Notes under the pieces: model-generated | Databases searched by the model: none | The model's input: the letters and a program-made list of their open reading frames with translations, nothing else | Told to the model about the DNA's origin: nothing | Position numbers and translations under genes: made by a program | NCBI RefSeq assembly: GCF_017163935.1 | Contig: NZ_JABVZR010000001.1 | Location: forward strand, 496,001-560,000 | Direction of reading: 5' to 3' | Length of the DNA stretch: 64,000 bases | Source of the DNA: Novosphingobium terrae | Lineage (GTDB): Bacteria; Pseudomonadota; Alphaproteobacteria; Sphingomonadales; Sphingomonadaceae | In this document: positions 1 to 8,256 of the stretch, piece by piece | Layout: each line of letters opens with the position of its first letter | Position numbering within the stretch: position 1 is the first letter of the stretch

Positions 1-1
1 C

Positions 2-856
2 CGCATGGCGCTGACGCGTGGCCTCTCCGCCGCCAGCGAGGAATGGCGCAGCGTGCTGATCACGCTGGGGCTGGAGGAGTCCTTCGCCGCCACCGGCCTT
101 GAGCACACCGGCCATATCATCACCAATTTCGTGCTGCGCTCGCCCGAGAATGCCGACAGCGTGCTGGCCATGATGGAGAATGCGCGCACCAACGCCCGCA
201 TGGTCCGCACCGCCATCACGCGTGAGGTCTGGGAAGCGACCAATGAAAGCTGGATGATCCTGAAAGAGGTGCTGGCCCGCCCGGTGCGCGAGGCCGATCT
301 GGGCGAGGCGCTGGACACCATCCGCCGCCAGACCATGCTGGTGCGCGGCGCGATGGAAGGCACCATGCTGCGCAATGACATCTACAATTTCGCCTATATG
401 GGCACGCATATCGAGCGCGCCGACAACACCGCGCGCATCCTCGATGTGAAATACCATGTGCTGCTGCCGTCGCTGGCATGGGTCGGTTCGCGGCTGGACA
501 ATGCCCAGTGGGAGATGGTGCTGCGCTCGGTCTCGGGCGAGCGGGCCTTTCGCTGGATGAATGCGGGCGCGCTGGACCCCAAGGGCATCGCGGAATTCCT
601 GATCCTTGACGGGCGGTTCCCGCGTTCGCTGGCCTTCTGTTATGACAAGCTGGCCAGCAATATGGCCAGCCTGGCCTATGGCTATGGCGAGGCGGCGCCC
701 TCGCATGAATTGCTCCGTCAGGCGAATGCCCGATTGCAACAGACCGGCATCGCGCAGATCTTCGAATTCGGTCTGCACGAATTCATCACCCAGTTCATCA
801 ACACCAACCGCCAGATCGCCGACGCCATCGCCGCCGATTATCGCTTCACCGAATAG
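2..856 (+). CDS. Alpha-E (DUF403) domain protein, 5' end outside window
   Basis: C-terminal part of an alpha-E family protein. The frame enters from the left edge, so the real start lies outside and the ATG at 5 is probably internal. About 284 residues are visible against roughly 310 usual for the family. Segments such as ENARTNARMVRTAI and HIERADNTARILDVKYH, in a helical, charged protein, are what I recognise. It lies 14 bp before a transglutaminase-like gene and two genes before an Anbu-type hydrolase. This trio, often with an ATP-grasp protein (which would be to the left), is a recurrent bacterial cluster suspected of making or processing a peptide-like product. That role is inference from context; no catalytic residues can be pointed to. 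Confidence 0.85.
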   Translation, partial: RMALTRGLSAASEEWRSVLITLGLEESFAATGLEHTGHIITNFVLRSPENADSVLAMMENARTNARMVRTAITREVWEATNESWMILKEVLARPVREADLGEALDTIRRQTMLVRGAMEGTMLRNDIYNFAYMGTHIERADNTARILDVKYHVLLPSLAWVGSRLDNAQWEMVLRSVSGERAFRWMNAGALDPKGIAEFLILDGRFPRSLAFCYDKLASNMASLAYGYGEAAPSHELLRQANARLQQTGIAQIFEFGLHEFITQFINTNRQIADAIAADYRFTE

Positions 857-870
857 GCAGGAGCCGCCCC

Positions 871-1686
871 ATGCGCATCGCCATCAGCCATACCACGCGC
901 TATCGCTTCGATGCTCCGGCGCGTTACGGGGTGCAGCGGCTGCGGCTGCGCCCGCGCCAATGCGCGGTGCAGGATGTGCTGGAATGGCAGATGGCCGTGG
1001 ATGGCGCGGTGATCGAGGCGGCCTATGACGATCACAACGGCAATGCCACCACGCTGATTTCCTTCGGCAATGATGTGGAAGAGGTGGCGATCACCACCAG
1101 CGCTCTGGTCGAGGTGCGCGATACGGCGGGGATGGTCGGCCCGCATGCCGGTTTCATGCCGCTGTGGCTCTTCACCAATCAGACGCCTCTGACCAAGCCC
1201 GGCCCCAAACTGAAGGCGCTGGCCCGCGACTTCCCGCTGGAAGATGCCAATGCGCTCGATACGCTGCACGCCCTGTCGCGCGCGGTGGGCGAGGCGGTGA
1301 CCTATGAAAAGGGCGTCACCGATGCCACCACCACCGCCGAACAGGCGCTGGAGCTGGGCAAGGGCGTCTGTCAGGATCATGCCCATGTCTTCATCGGCGC
1401 GGCGCGGCTGCTGGGCGTGCCCGCGCGCTATGTCTCGGGCTATCTGCTGATGGACACCGGCACCGCGCAGGACGCCGGCCACGCCTGGGCCGAGGCGCAT
1501 ATTCCCGGCCTCGGCTGGGTGGGCTTTGATCCCTCCAACGAGATCTGCCCGGACAGCCGCTATGTCCGCGTCGCCCTTGGCGCCGATTATGCCGAGGCCG
1601 CGCCGGTCACCAGCCTTGTCCCGGGGGGAGGCAATGCGGGGCTTTCAGTGGCGCTGGATGTGGCGCAACAATTGATGGCCCAATAA
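871..1686 (+). CDS. Transglutaminase-like cysteine protease family protein
   Basis: 271-residue bacterial transglutaminase-like protein. The N-terminal part (about 1-85) matches the beta-rich domain seen before the core in this family. The papain-like core carries Cys167 (GVCQDHAHVF), His204 (AGHAWAEAH) and Asp220 (GWVGFDPSN), an intact catalytic triad. No signal peptide is visible, so it is probably cytoplasmic. The start is set by AGGCAGGAG at 855-863, 7 bp before the ATG. It is sandwiched between the alpha-E protein and the Anbu gene. Members of this cluster are thought to cleave or form isopeptide or peptide bonds, but the substrate is unknown. Confidence 0.9.
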   Translation: MRIAISHTTRYRFDAPARYGVQRLRLRPRQCAVQDVLEWQMAVDGAVIEAAYDDHNGNATTLISFGNDVEEVAITTSALVEVRDTAGMVGPHAGFMPLWLFTNQTPLTKPGPKLKALARDFPLEDANALDTLHALSRAVGEAVTYEKGVTDATTTAEQALELGKGVCQDHAHVFIGAARLLGVPARYVSGYLLMDTGTAQDAGHAWAEAHIPGLGWVGFDPSNEICPDSRYVRVALGADYAEAAPVTSLVPGGGNAGLSVALDVAQQLMAQ

Positions 1687-1849
1687 TCCACGGCTCTAAG
1701 CTGCTGACACCTCTGTAAATTGCCCGATCCGGGCACGGCAGGCGATGTTAAATGCGCGACCCTATGCTTGACGCGGCAGGATCGAATGCCCAGCACCCCC
1801 GCGAAACGAATCGACGCCGGGTCGTGACTGGCGGCAACAGGAACGCGAC

Positions 1850-2593
1850 ATGACCTATTGTGTTGGCATGATGCTGGAGGCCGGGCTCGTGCTGATGAGC
1901 GACACCCGGACCAATTCGGGCGTCGACAACATCTCCACCTTCCGCAAGATGCACAGCTGGTCCGTGCCCGGCGAGCGCATGGTCGCGCTGATGACCAGCG
2001 GCAATCTGGCCACCACGCAAGCCGTCGTCGCCCGCCTCGAAGAGCGCAACAAGGCCCGCGCCGACCGCAAGAACGACCTGCTCCAGCTGCCCACCATGTT
2101 CGCCATGGCCGAGCATGTCGGCAAGCTGCTGCGCGAGACCATTGCCGACCGCGACGCCGACAATGGCCCCGAAGCCTCGGGCCAGTTCGGCGCCACACTG
2201 ATCCTTGCCGGGCAGATCAAGGGCATGGGGATGCACCTCTACCTGATCTATCCCGAGGGCAATTTCATCGAGGCCAGCTTCGACACGCCCTTCTTCCAGA
2301 TCGGCGAGACCAAATACGGCCGCCCTATCATCCTGCGCGGCTATGACCGCACGATGAGCTTCGAGGATGCGGTGAAGCTGATGATGGTGAGCTTCGATTC
2401 GACGCTGAAGGCGAATCTGTCGGTCGGCATGCCGCTGGACCTGCTGGTGGTGGCGAAAGACAAGTTCGAGCCGCTGCATGAGGTGCGGATTACGGACTCC
2501 GATCCATGGTATCGCAGCTTGAGCGCCGGATGGGGCGAGGCGCTGCGGGCGGCTCTGGACGGGCTGCCGGATTATCCATTTCACGCGAGGTAA
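1850..2593 (+). CDS. Anbu (ancestral beta subunit) proteasome-type hydrolase
   Basis: 247-residue Ntn-hydrolase of the Anbu/HslV-like family. The protein begins MTYCVGM, so removal of Met1 would expose a Thr nucleophile without a propeptide. Asp18 (MSDTRTN) and a Lys at about residue 33 (FRKM) sit where the proteasome-fold active site expects them. The C-terminal extension beyond the HslV length is usual for Anbu. It is the third gene of the alpha-E/transglutaminase cluster, 163 bp after the previous stop. That gap holds a small inverted repeat, GCCCG-ATC-CGGGC, at 1722-1734, so the gene may have its own promoter. The physiological substrate is not known for the family. A dispersed hairpin element starts 16 bp after the stop. 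Confidence 0.9.
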   Translation: MTYCVGMMLEAGLVLMSDTRTNSGVDNISTFRKMHSWSVPGERMVALMTSGNLATTQAVVARLEERNKARADRKNDLLQLPTMFAMAEHVGKLLRETIADRDADNGPEASGQFGATLILAGQIKGMGMHLYLIYPEGNFIEASFDTPFFQIGETKYGRPIILRGYDRTMSFEDAVKLMMVSFDSTLKANLSVGMPLDLLVVAKDKFEPLHEVRITDSDPWYRSLSAGWGEALRAALDGLPDYPFHAR

Positions 2594-2609
2594 GTAGGGA
2601 AGGGAAGGA

Positions 2610-2848
2610 ATGCGAGGAGGTTACCCCCTCGCGCTCCCATGACGTCTTCCGACGATAGGGCAGTGGCGCCGAAATGGTGCGCCAAGGCTCTCCACCTGTG
2701 CGACATAGTGCGCCGCAGGCAAGCGAATCTCGGATCGATAGTGCTGTTCGGGGCCTGTCTGCCTGCGGCGCCGCGACGTTGCTCCGTCGCCGAACCCGAA
2801 GCGCAACGCAGACATTCATGGGAGCGCGAGGGTGTAACACCCTCGCAT
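2610..2848 (+). repeat. Dispersed hairpin-bounded element, copy 1 (A-B form)
   Basis: Full-length copy of about 239 bp between the convergent Anbu and extensin-like genes, 16 and 20 bp from their stops. The left end is an imperfect hairpin (GCGAGGAGG, loop TTA, CCCCCTCGC) followed by GCTCCCAT. The right end is ATGGGAGC followed by hairpin GCGAGGGTG, loop TAA, CACCCTCGC. Arm A (CGTCTTCCGACG, then GGCGC...GCGCC) is at about 2640-2695. The core stem is 2710-2720 paired with 2761-2771 around a 40-nt loop. Arm B (GAACCCGAAGCGCAACG) is at about 2790-2810. Confidence 0.9.
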
Positions 2849-2868
2849 TCAACCTTTTTCTTCAACCC

Positions 2869-3573
2869 TTACCGGCAAAACTTCGAATCCACCGCCTCCA
2901 GATGGAAGTGATTGCGGTGAGCGGTGTTGTAATCCGGCCCCAACACCATCCCGAATCGCCGACACGCACTGGTGTGGATCACGCGCAGGAACTCGCGCTC
3001 CTCGGGCGTCCCCGCGTTCCACTGGCCCAACACAGACACCTTCCGCCCATCGGCCAGCACGAAGGCGGACACGTCGATGGCGCTAGCTGTCGCGTGGCCG
3101 GAGCGATGATCGCTGCCTGCCACGTTACGGCAATTGTAGCTGCCCATGGTCTCAATTCGCACCAACTGGCTGCCGAGGATCTGGCGCGCGGCGCGGTCCA
3201 CGCCATAGCGGGCCCAGCCGGCGAAGGCGTCGGCCAGATGGCAGGTGACGGGGCCGAGGTTGGTGATGCCCAGCGCGGAGTAGTCGCCGCGCACGGAGAG
3301 CAGCTTGACCGTCTGGATGGTGGAGCAGCCTGCGCCGAAATACTGGTCGGGCAGGGGCGTGAAGGTAGCCTGCTTGGCGCCCAGGTCGGCCAGGCAGCTG
3401 TTATAGGCGGGCGCGGGCGACCAGTTGTTGACGGTGCGTCGGGGCGTCTGCGGCGCCTGTGGGGCGGAAGAACAGGCGGCCAGAGCCAGCGCGGACAAGG
3501 CACTGACAGCGCATCGAAGGGAAGGAAGTTTGCCGCTTGGGCGGCGCCGGGGGGAGGCTGGCCACGGGTGCAT
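2869..3573 (-). CDS. Extensin-family (Extensin_C) lipoprotein
   Basis: 234-residue secreted protein. The N-terminus is basic, then hydrophobic, ending in a lipobox LAAC with Cys34, so it is probably an outer- or inner-membrane lipoprotein. The rest matches the extensin-like C-terminal domain. It has six further Cys and the elements SDHRSGHATASAIDV (His160, Asp167) and HRNHFHLE (His222, His224). This HxxxxxxD...HxH layout resembles zinc-dependent peptidoglycan peptidases of the M15/VanY type. A murein role is therefore plausible but inferred. The gene is single, convergent with Anbu, and divergent from serC across 189 bp. Confidence 0.82.
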   Translation of the reverse strand: MHPWPASPRRRPSGKLPSLRCAVSALSALALAACSSAPQAPQTPRRTVNNWSPAPAYNSCLADLGAKQATFTPLPDQYFGAGCSTIQTVKLLSVRGDYSALGITNLGPVTCHLADAFAGWARYGVDRAARQILGSQLVRIETMGSYNCRNVAGSDHRSGHATASAIDVSAFVLADGRKVSVLGQWNAGTPEEREFLRVIHTSACRRFGMVLGPDYNTAHRNHFHLEAVDSKFCR

Positions 3574-3678
3574 ATGGTTAACATGCGGCAGGAATGGTTA
3601 ACATTTTATTGCAGGTATCGCGTAATAATCTTGCTTTGACGGGGTGAATAATTTTCGTTTCGCTTCGTCTTTGTCTGC

Positions 3679-3762
3679 TTGACTTCGCGTGGCGCATATC
3701 TACAAGCGGCGCCGGGCCACGCGGTCCCAACGCCGCGCGTGCTCTCTGTGAGGAGAGTCTAC
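3679..3762 (+). promoter_or_regulatory. Candidate serC leader RNA with Shine-Dalgarno hairpin
   Basis: Two hairpins precede serC. The first pairs CGTGGC (3688-3693) with GCCACG (3716-3721). The second pairs CTCTC (3742-3746) with GAGAG (3753-3757) and overlaps the Shine-Dalgarno AGGAG, 5 nt before the serC ATG. Two hairpins with the second covering the ribosome-binding site is how I remember the alphaproteobacterial serC RNA motif. The resemblance is from memory and was not tested with a covariance model. It could also be a simple translational attenuator. Confidence 0.5.
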
Positions 3763-4899
3763 ATGACTGTTACTATTCCGGCTACCAAACCCGCTCGTCC
3801 TTTTTTCTCGTCGGGTCCCTGCGCCAAACCCCCCGTTTATGATCTGACCAAGCTGGCGACCGAGTCGCTGGGCCGTTCGCATCGCGCGAAGATCGGCAAG
3901 AACCGCCTCGCTTACTGCATCGACCTGATGCGCGAGCTGCTGGGTCTGCCTGACACCCATCGTATCGGCATCGTCCCCGGCTCGGACACCGGCGCCTTCG
4001 AAATGGCCATGTGGACCATGCTGGGCGCCCGCGAAGTCACTGCTCTGGCCTGGGAAAGCTTCGGCGAAGGCTGGGTGACGGATGCCGTCAAGCAGCTCAA
4101 GCTCGACGCCACGGTGATGCGCGCCGATTACGGCCAGCTTCCCGATCTGGACAAGGTCGACTGGTCGAACGATGTGCTCTTCACCTGGAACGGCACCACC
4201 AGCGGCGTGCGCGTGCCCGACGCCGAGTGGATCCCCGCCGACCGTGAAGGCCTGAGCTTCGCCGACGCCACCAGCGCTGTTTTCGCCTACGACATCGACT
4301 GGACCAAGATCGACGTCGCCACCTTCTCCTGGCAGAAGGTGCTGGGCGGTGAGGGCGGCCATGGCGTGCTGATCCTGGGCCCCCGCGCTGTCGAGCGTCT
4401 GGAAAACTTCACCCCCGACCGTCCGCTGCCCAAGGTGTTCCGCCTTGTGTCGAAGGGCAAGCTGGCCGAGGGCATCTTCAAGGGCGAGACCATCAACACG
4501 CCCTCGATGCTGGCCGTGGAAGACGCGATCTTCGCGCTGGAATGGGCCAAGTCGATCGGTGGTCTGGAAGGCCTGCAGGCGCGCAGCAATGCCAACGCCG
4601 AGGCGCTCAACAAGATCGTCGCCGAGCGCGACTGGCTGGGCCATCTGGCGGTCGACAAGGGCACCCGCTCGAAGACCTCGGTGTGCCTGACCGTCGAGGG
4701 CGCCGATGCCGACTTCATCAAGAAGTTCGCCGCCATCCTCGAAAAGGAAGACGCCGCTTACGACATCGCGGGCTATCGCGATGCTCCGGCGGGCCTGCGC
4801 ATCTGGTGCGGCGCCACCGTCAACGTCGAGGACATCGAGGCGCTGGGCCCCTGGCTCGACTATGCCTATGCCTCGGTCAAGGCGACCGTCGCAGCCTGA
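3763..4899 (+). CDS. serC: Phosphoserine transaminase
   Basis: 378-residue PLP enzyme converting 3-phosphohydroxypyruvate and glutamate to O-phosphoserine, the second step of serine synthesis; it may also serve pyridoxine synthesis. The PLP lysine is in ATFSWQKVLGGEGGHG. The sequence is of the alphaproteobacterial SerC type, with FSSGPCAKPP at the N-terminus. The start at 3763 is fixed by AGGAGAG at 3751-3757. An upstream in-frame ATG at 3679 would add 28 unconserved residues and ignore that site. serA follows after 78 bp, and the pair is probably one transcription unit under the leader at 3679-3762. Confidence 0.95.
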   Translation: MTVTIPATKPARPFFSSGPCAKPPVYDLTKLATESLGRSHRAKIGKNRLAYCIDLMRELLGLPDTHRIGIVPGSDTGAFEMAMWTMLGAREVTALAWESFGEGWVTDAVKQLKLDATVMRADYGQLPDLDKVDWSNDVLFTWNGTTSGVRVPDAEWIPADREGLSFADATSAVFAYDIDWTKIDVATFSWQKVLGGEGGHGVLILGPRAVERLENFTPDRPLPKVFRLVSKGKLAEGIFKGETINTPSMLAVEDAIFALEWAKSIGGLEGLQARSNANAEALNKIVAERDWLGHLAVDKGTRSKTSVCLTVEGADADFIKKFAAILEKEDAAYDIAGYRDAPAGLRIWCGATVNVEDIEALGPWLDYAYASVKATVAA

Positions 4900-4977
4900 C
4901 GCTATCATGGCGGCGCGAGAACCCGCGCCGCCATCTCCCCTGAACACAGCGATATTCCGCATGAGGAAGGACTTCCC

Positions 4978-6561
4978 ATGACCAAGCCCCGCGTTCTTAT
5001 TTCCGACAAGATGGACCCCAACGCCGCCCGCATTTTCGAAGAGCTGGGCTGCGACGTCGATGTCATCACCGGGGAAACCCCCGAGCAGCTGATCGCCCGC
5101 ATCGGCGACTATGATGGCCTGGCCATCCGCAGCTCGACCAAGGTGACGAAGGAAATCCTCGACGCCGCCACCAATCTGAAGGTGATCGGCCGCGCTGGCA
5201 TCGGCGTTGATAACGTGGACATCCCCTACGCCAGCGCCAAGGGCGTTGTCGTGATGAACACGCCTTTCGGTAACTCGATCACCACCGCCGAGCACGCCAT
5301 CGCGATGATCTTCGCTCTGGCCCGCCAGATCCCCGAAGCCAATGAGCAGACCCAGCAGGGCCTGTGGCCGAAGAACGGCTTCATGGGCGTGGAAGTCACC
5401 GGCAAGACGCTGGGCCTGATCGGCGCCGGCAACATTGGCAGCATCGTCGCCAGCCGCGCGCTGGGCCTGAAGATGAAGGTCGTGGCCTTCGATCCCTTCC
5501 TGACGCCCGAGCGCGCCGTGGAAATCGGCGTCGAAAAGGCCGACCTCGACACACTGCTGGCCCGTGCCGACTTCATCACGCTGCACACGCCGCTGACCGC
5601 CGACACCAAGAACATCCTCTCGGCCGAAAATCTGGCCAAGACCAAGAAGGGTGTCCGCATCGTCAACTGCGCTCGTGGCGGCCTGATCGACGAAGCCGCG
5701 CTGAAGGCTGGCCTCGATTCGGGCCACATCGCCGGCGCCGCCCTCGACGTGTTCCAGACCGAGCCCGCCAAGGACTCGCCGCTGTTCGGCACGAAGAACT
5801 TCATCTGCACCCCGCACCTGGGCGCTTCGACCACCGAAGCCCAGGTCAACGTGGCCCTGCAGGTTGCCGAGCAGCTGGGTGAATACCTCACCACCGGCGG
5901 CGTCACCAACGCGCTCAACATGCCCTCGCTGTCGGCTGAGGAAGCCCCGCGCCTCAAGCCCTATATGGCTCTGGCCGAGCGCCTCGGTTCGCTGGTCGGC
6001 CAGCTGACCACCAGCGCTGTTGCCCGCATCTCGATCCACACCGAGGGCGCCGCCGCAGACCTGAACGCCAAGCCCATCGTGGCCGCCGTTCTGGCCGGTT
6101 TCCTGCGCGTGCAGTCGGCCACGGTGAACATGGTCAACGCCCCCTTCCTGGCCAAGGAGCGCGGCCTTGAAGTGCGCGAAGTGAAGACCGAAAAGACCGG
6201 CGACTACCACACGCTGATCCGCGTCTCGGTGAAGACCGAAGCCGGTGAGCGCTCGGTGGCCGGTACGCTGTTCAGCAACGCCGAGCCGCGTCTGGTCGAA
6301 CTCTTCGGCATCAAGGTCGAGGCCGAACTGACCGGCGACATGATGTACATCGTCAACGAGGACGCCCCCGGCTTCATCGGTCGCATCGGCACCCTGCTGG
6401 GCGAAAACGGCATCAACATCGGCACCTTCAACCTTGGCCGCCGCGAGGCCGGTGGCGAGGCCGTGCTGCTGCTGTCCGTGGATAGCCCGGTGGCTGAAGG
6501 CGTGCTGGACGCGGCGGGCAAGCTGCCCGGCGTGAAGCGCGCGAAGGGGCTGGCGTTCTGA
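4978..6561 (+). CDS. serA: D-3-phosphoglycerate dehydrogenase, long form with ACT domain
   Basis: 527-residue first enzyme of serine synthesis, oxidising 3-phosphoglycerate with NAD. The Rossmann motif GAGNIG is at 149-154. Catalytic residues are Arg233 (NCARGG), Glu262 (TEPAKD) and His280 (CTPHLGAS). The extra ASB domain (about 320-450) and the C-terminal ACT domain (about 455-527, DAPGFIGRIGTLLGE) mark the long form, which is often serine-responsive. AGGAAGGA precedes the ATG. The gene is second in the serC-serA unit and is followed by a clear intrinsic terminator. Confidence 0.97.
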   Translation: MTKPRVLISDKMDPNAARIFEELGCDVDVITGETPEQLIARIGDYDGLAIRSSTKVTKEILDAATNLKVIGRAGIGVDNVDIPYASAKGVVVMNTPFGNSITTAEHAIAMIFALARQIPEANEQTQQGLWPKNGFMGVEVTGKTLGLIGAGNIGSIVASRALGLKMKVVAFDPFLTPERAVEIGVEKADLDTLLARADFITLHTPLTADTKNILSAENLAKTKKGVRIVNCARGGLIDEAALKAGLDSGHIAGAALDVFQTEPAKDSPLFGTKNFICTPHLGASTTEAQVNVALQVAEQLGEYLTTGGVTNALNMPSLSAEEAPRLKPYMALAERLGSLVGQLTTSAVARISIHTEGAAADLNAKPIVAAVLAGFLRVQSATVNMVNAPFLAKERGLEVREVKTEKTGDYHTLIRVSVKTEAGERSVAGTLFSNAEPRLVELFGIKVEAELTGDMMYIVNEDAPGFIGRIGTLLGENGINIGTFNLGRREAGGEAVLLLSVDSPVAEGVLDAAGKLPGVKRAKGLAF

Positions 6562-6588
6562 TCTGAACGCTGGTTCGTGAGTTAAGGG

Positions 6589-6626
6589 AGGCGGGGTCTG
6601 GAAAGGCTCCGCCTTCTTTTTGTTTT
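6589..6626 (+). terminator. Intrinsic terminator after serA
   Basis: AGGCGG (6589-6594) pairs with CCGCCT (6609-6614) and is followed by a T-rich run to 6626. It lies 28 bp after the serA stop and before the repeat element at 6641, so here the element is outside the serCA transcript unless there is read-through. Confidence 0.8.
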
Positions 6627-6640
6627 AAGAACAAGGGGAA

Positions 6641-6847
6641 ATGCGAGGGCCATCGCCCTCGCGCTCCCTTTAATGTCTACGTTGCACCACGGGTTCGGCC
6701 AAAGAGCTACGTTGCAGCGCCGCAGGCAGGATCTATTGCCTGCGGCGCCTCAGGTGGCGGTGGTGGAGAGGCTGGGCACACCGCTTCGGCGCCACTGATT
6801 TATCGTCGGGAGACGTTATGGGAGCGCGAGGGTGTAACACCCTCGCA
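6641..6847 (-). repeat. Dispersed hairpin-bounded element, copy 2 (reverse, B-A)
   Basis: 207-bp copy between serA and hisZ, reading B to A on the plus strand. The left terminal hairpin is GCGAGGGC, loop CATC, GCCCTCGC. The right one is GCGAGGGTG, loop TAA, CACCCTCGC. The core stem 6717-6727 pairs with 6738-6748 around a loop of only 10 nt. Arm A (CGTCGGGAGACG on the plus strand) is at about 6805-6816. The element and the serA terminator fill most of the 344-bp serA-hisZ gap. The remaining 58 bp before hisZ start with a pyrimidine-rich tract. Confidence 0.9.
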
Positions 6848-6905
6848 CCTTCTTTTCTTTCTTCCCTTCCCCCAACCTTAAACCAACGCTAAAGCCCGGC
6901 CCATC

Positions 6906-8027
6906 ATGAACGACACGACCCGAGATCTGCTGCCCGAGGGGCTTGAGGACCGCCTGCCGCAAGCCACGGCGGCTGCCACGCGCATCACCCGCGCCATCAT
7001 GGATGTGATGGACGCGCATGGGTATGACCGCGTCCAGCCCCCCAGCATCGAGTTCGAGCAGTCGCTGGCCAGCCGCATGGCGGGCATTCAGTCGCGCCGC
7101 ATGTTCCGCTTTGTCGATCCGGCCAGCCTGCGGATGATGGCGCTGCGCAGCGACGTGACCCCTCAGGTGGGCCGCATCGCCGCCACGCGCATGGCCGCTC
7201 AGGCCCGCCCGCTGCGCCTATGCTACAACGGTCAGGTCCTGACCATCAAAGGCGATGGCCTCGATCCCGTGCGCGAACGCCTGCAGCTCGGCGCCGAGCT
7301 GATCGGCAGCGACAGCGTCGCCGCCGCCGCCGAAGTGGTGGCCGTGGCGGTCGAGGCGCTTGCGGCGGCTGGCGCTCAGGGCATTTCGGTCGATTTCACC
7401 ATGCCCGACCTGATCGATGATCTGGCCACCGGCCCGCTGCCCCTCTCGCCGGAAGCCCGCGATGCCGTGCGCACCGCGCTGGACTCCAAGGATGCTGGCG
7501 CTCTGGCGGCGGCTGGCGGTCAGGCCTATCTGCCGCTGCTCTACGCAACCGGGCCTTTGGACAGCGCCATCGAGCGCCTTTCCGCACTGGATGTCGGCGG
7601 CGTGCTGGACGAGCGCATCGCCGCGCTGCGCCTCATCGCCGCCCGCGTGGGCGACGCCGCCCGCCTGACCCTCGACCCCACCGAACGCCATGGCTTCGAA
7701 TACCAGAGCTGGTTCGGCTTCACGATCTTCGCCGATGGGCTGCGCGGCTATGTTGGTCGCGGCGGCACCTATCGCATTCTCGGCCCCGCTGGCGCCGCGC
7801 CGGAGCCCGCGACGGGCTTCTCGCTCTATCCCGACCCGCTGATCGCCGCTCTGGCCGCGCAGGAAGCGCCGCGCCCGTTGCTGTTCCTGCCCTTGGGGCA
7901 TGACGCTGCCGTGGCGGCTGCCCTGCGTGCCGAGTGGCGCACCGTGGCGGCGTTGAGCGACAGTGATGATGCGGCTGCTTTGGGTTGCACCCACCGTTTG
8001 GTGGATGGGGCGGTTCAGGAAGTCTGA
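6906..8027 (+). CDS. hisZ: ATP phosphoribosyltransferase regulatory subunit
   Basis: 373-residue HisRS-like protein that acts as the regulatory subunit of short-form HisG in the first step of histidine synthesis. It begins with the class II tRNA-synthetase-like segment LLPEGLEDRLPQA. Later it has ALRSDVTPQVGRIAA, the motif 2 counterpart. It lacks the anticodon-binding length of HisS (over 410 residues). hisG is not in the window. hisZ next to purA is common in sphingomonads; here a minus-strand esterase and a repeat element lie between them. The ribosome-binding site is weak. Confidence 0.92.
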   Translation: MNDTTRDLLPEGLEDRLPQATAAATRITRAIMDVMDAHGYDRVQPPSIEFEQSLASRMAGIQSRRMFRFVDPASLRMMALRSDVTPQVGRIAATRMAAQARPLRLCYNGQVLTIKGDGLDPVRERLQLGAELIGSDSVAAAAEVVAVAVEALAAAGAQGISVDFTMPDLIDDLATGPLPLSPEARDAVRTALDSKDAGALAAAGGQAYLPLLYATGPLDSAIERLSALDVGGVLDERIAALRLIAARVGDAARLTLDPTERHGFEYQSWFGFTIFADGLRGYVGRGGTYRILGPAGAAPEPATGFSLYPDPLIAALAAQEAPRPLLFLPLGHDAAVAAALRAEWRTVAALSDSDDAAALGCTHRLVDGAVQEV

Positions 8028-8039
8028 GAAAAAGGAAGG

Positions 8040-8246
8040 TGCGAGGGTGTTACACCCTCGCGCTCCCATAACGTCTCCCGACGATAGGGCAGGGGAGCCG
8101 AAGCCGTGTGCCCAACCTCTCCACTTGCGCCACCAAAGGCGCCGCAGGCATAAATTCCTGCCTGCGGCGCGGCGAACCAAGTGCAAGGCCGAACCCGAAG
8201 CGCAACGCAGACATTAAAGGGAGCGCGAGGGTTATGACCCTCGCAT
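8040..8246 (+). repeat. Dispersed hairpin-bounded element, copy 3 (A-B form)
   Basis: 207-bp copy filling the convergent hisZ/esterase junction, 12 bp from the hisZ stop and 10 bp from the esterase stop. The left hairpin is GCGAGGGTG, loop TTA, CACCCTCGC. The right hairpin is GCGAGGGT, loop TATG, ACCCTCGC. The core stem 8139-8149 pairs with 8160-8170 around a 10-nt loop. Confidence 0.9.
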
Positions 8247-8256
8247 TTACCTCTTC

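Noticed and set aside
3700..6210. 836-codon open frame on the minus strand opposite serC and serA
   Set aside because: Shadow of two well-supported genes in GC-rich DNA; composition (Gly/His/Gln/Ala-rich) is typical of antisense frames and no domain is recognisable.
6906..8027. hisZ as histidyl-tRNA synthetase
   Set aside because: 373 residues is too short, the anticodon-binding domain is lacking, and the purA neighbourhood fits hisZ.
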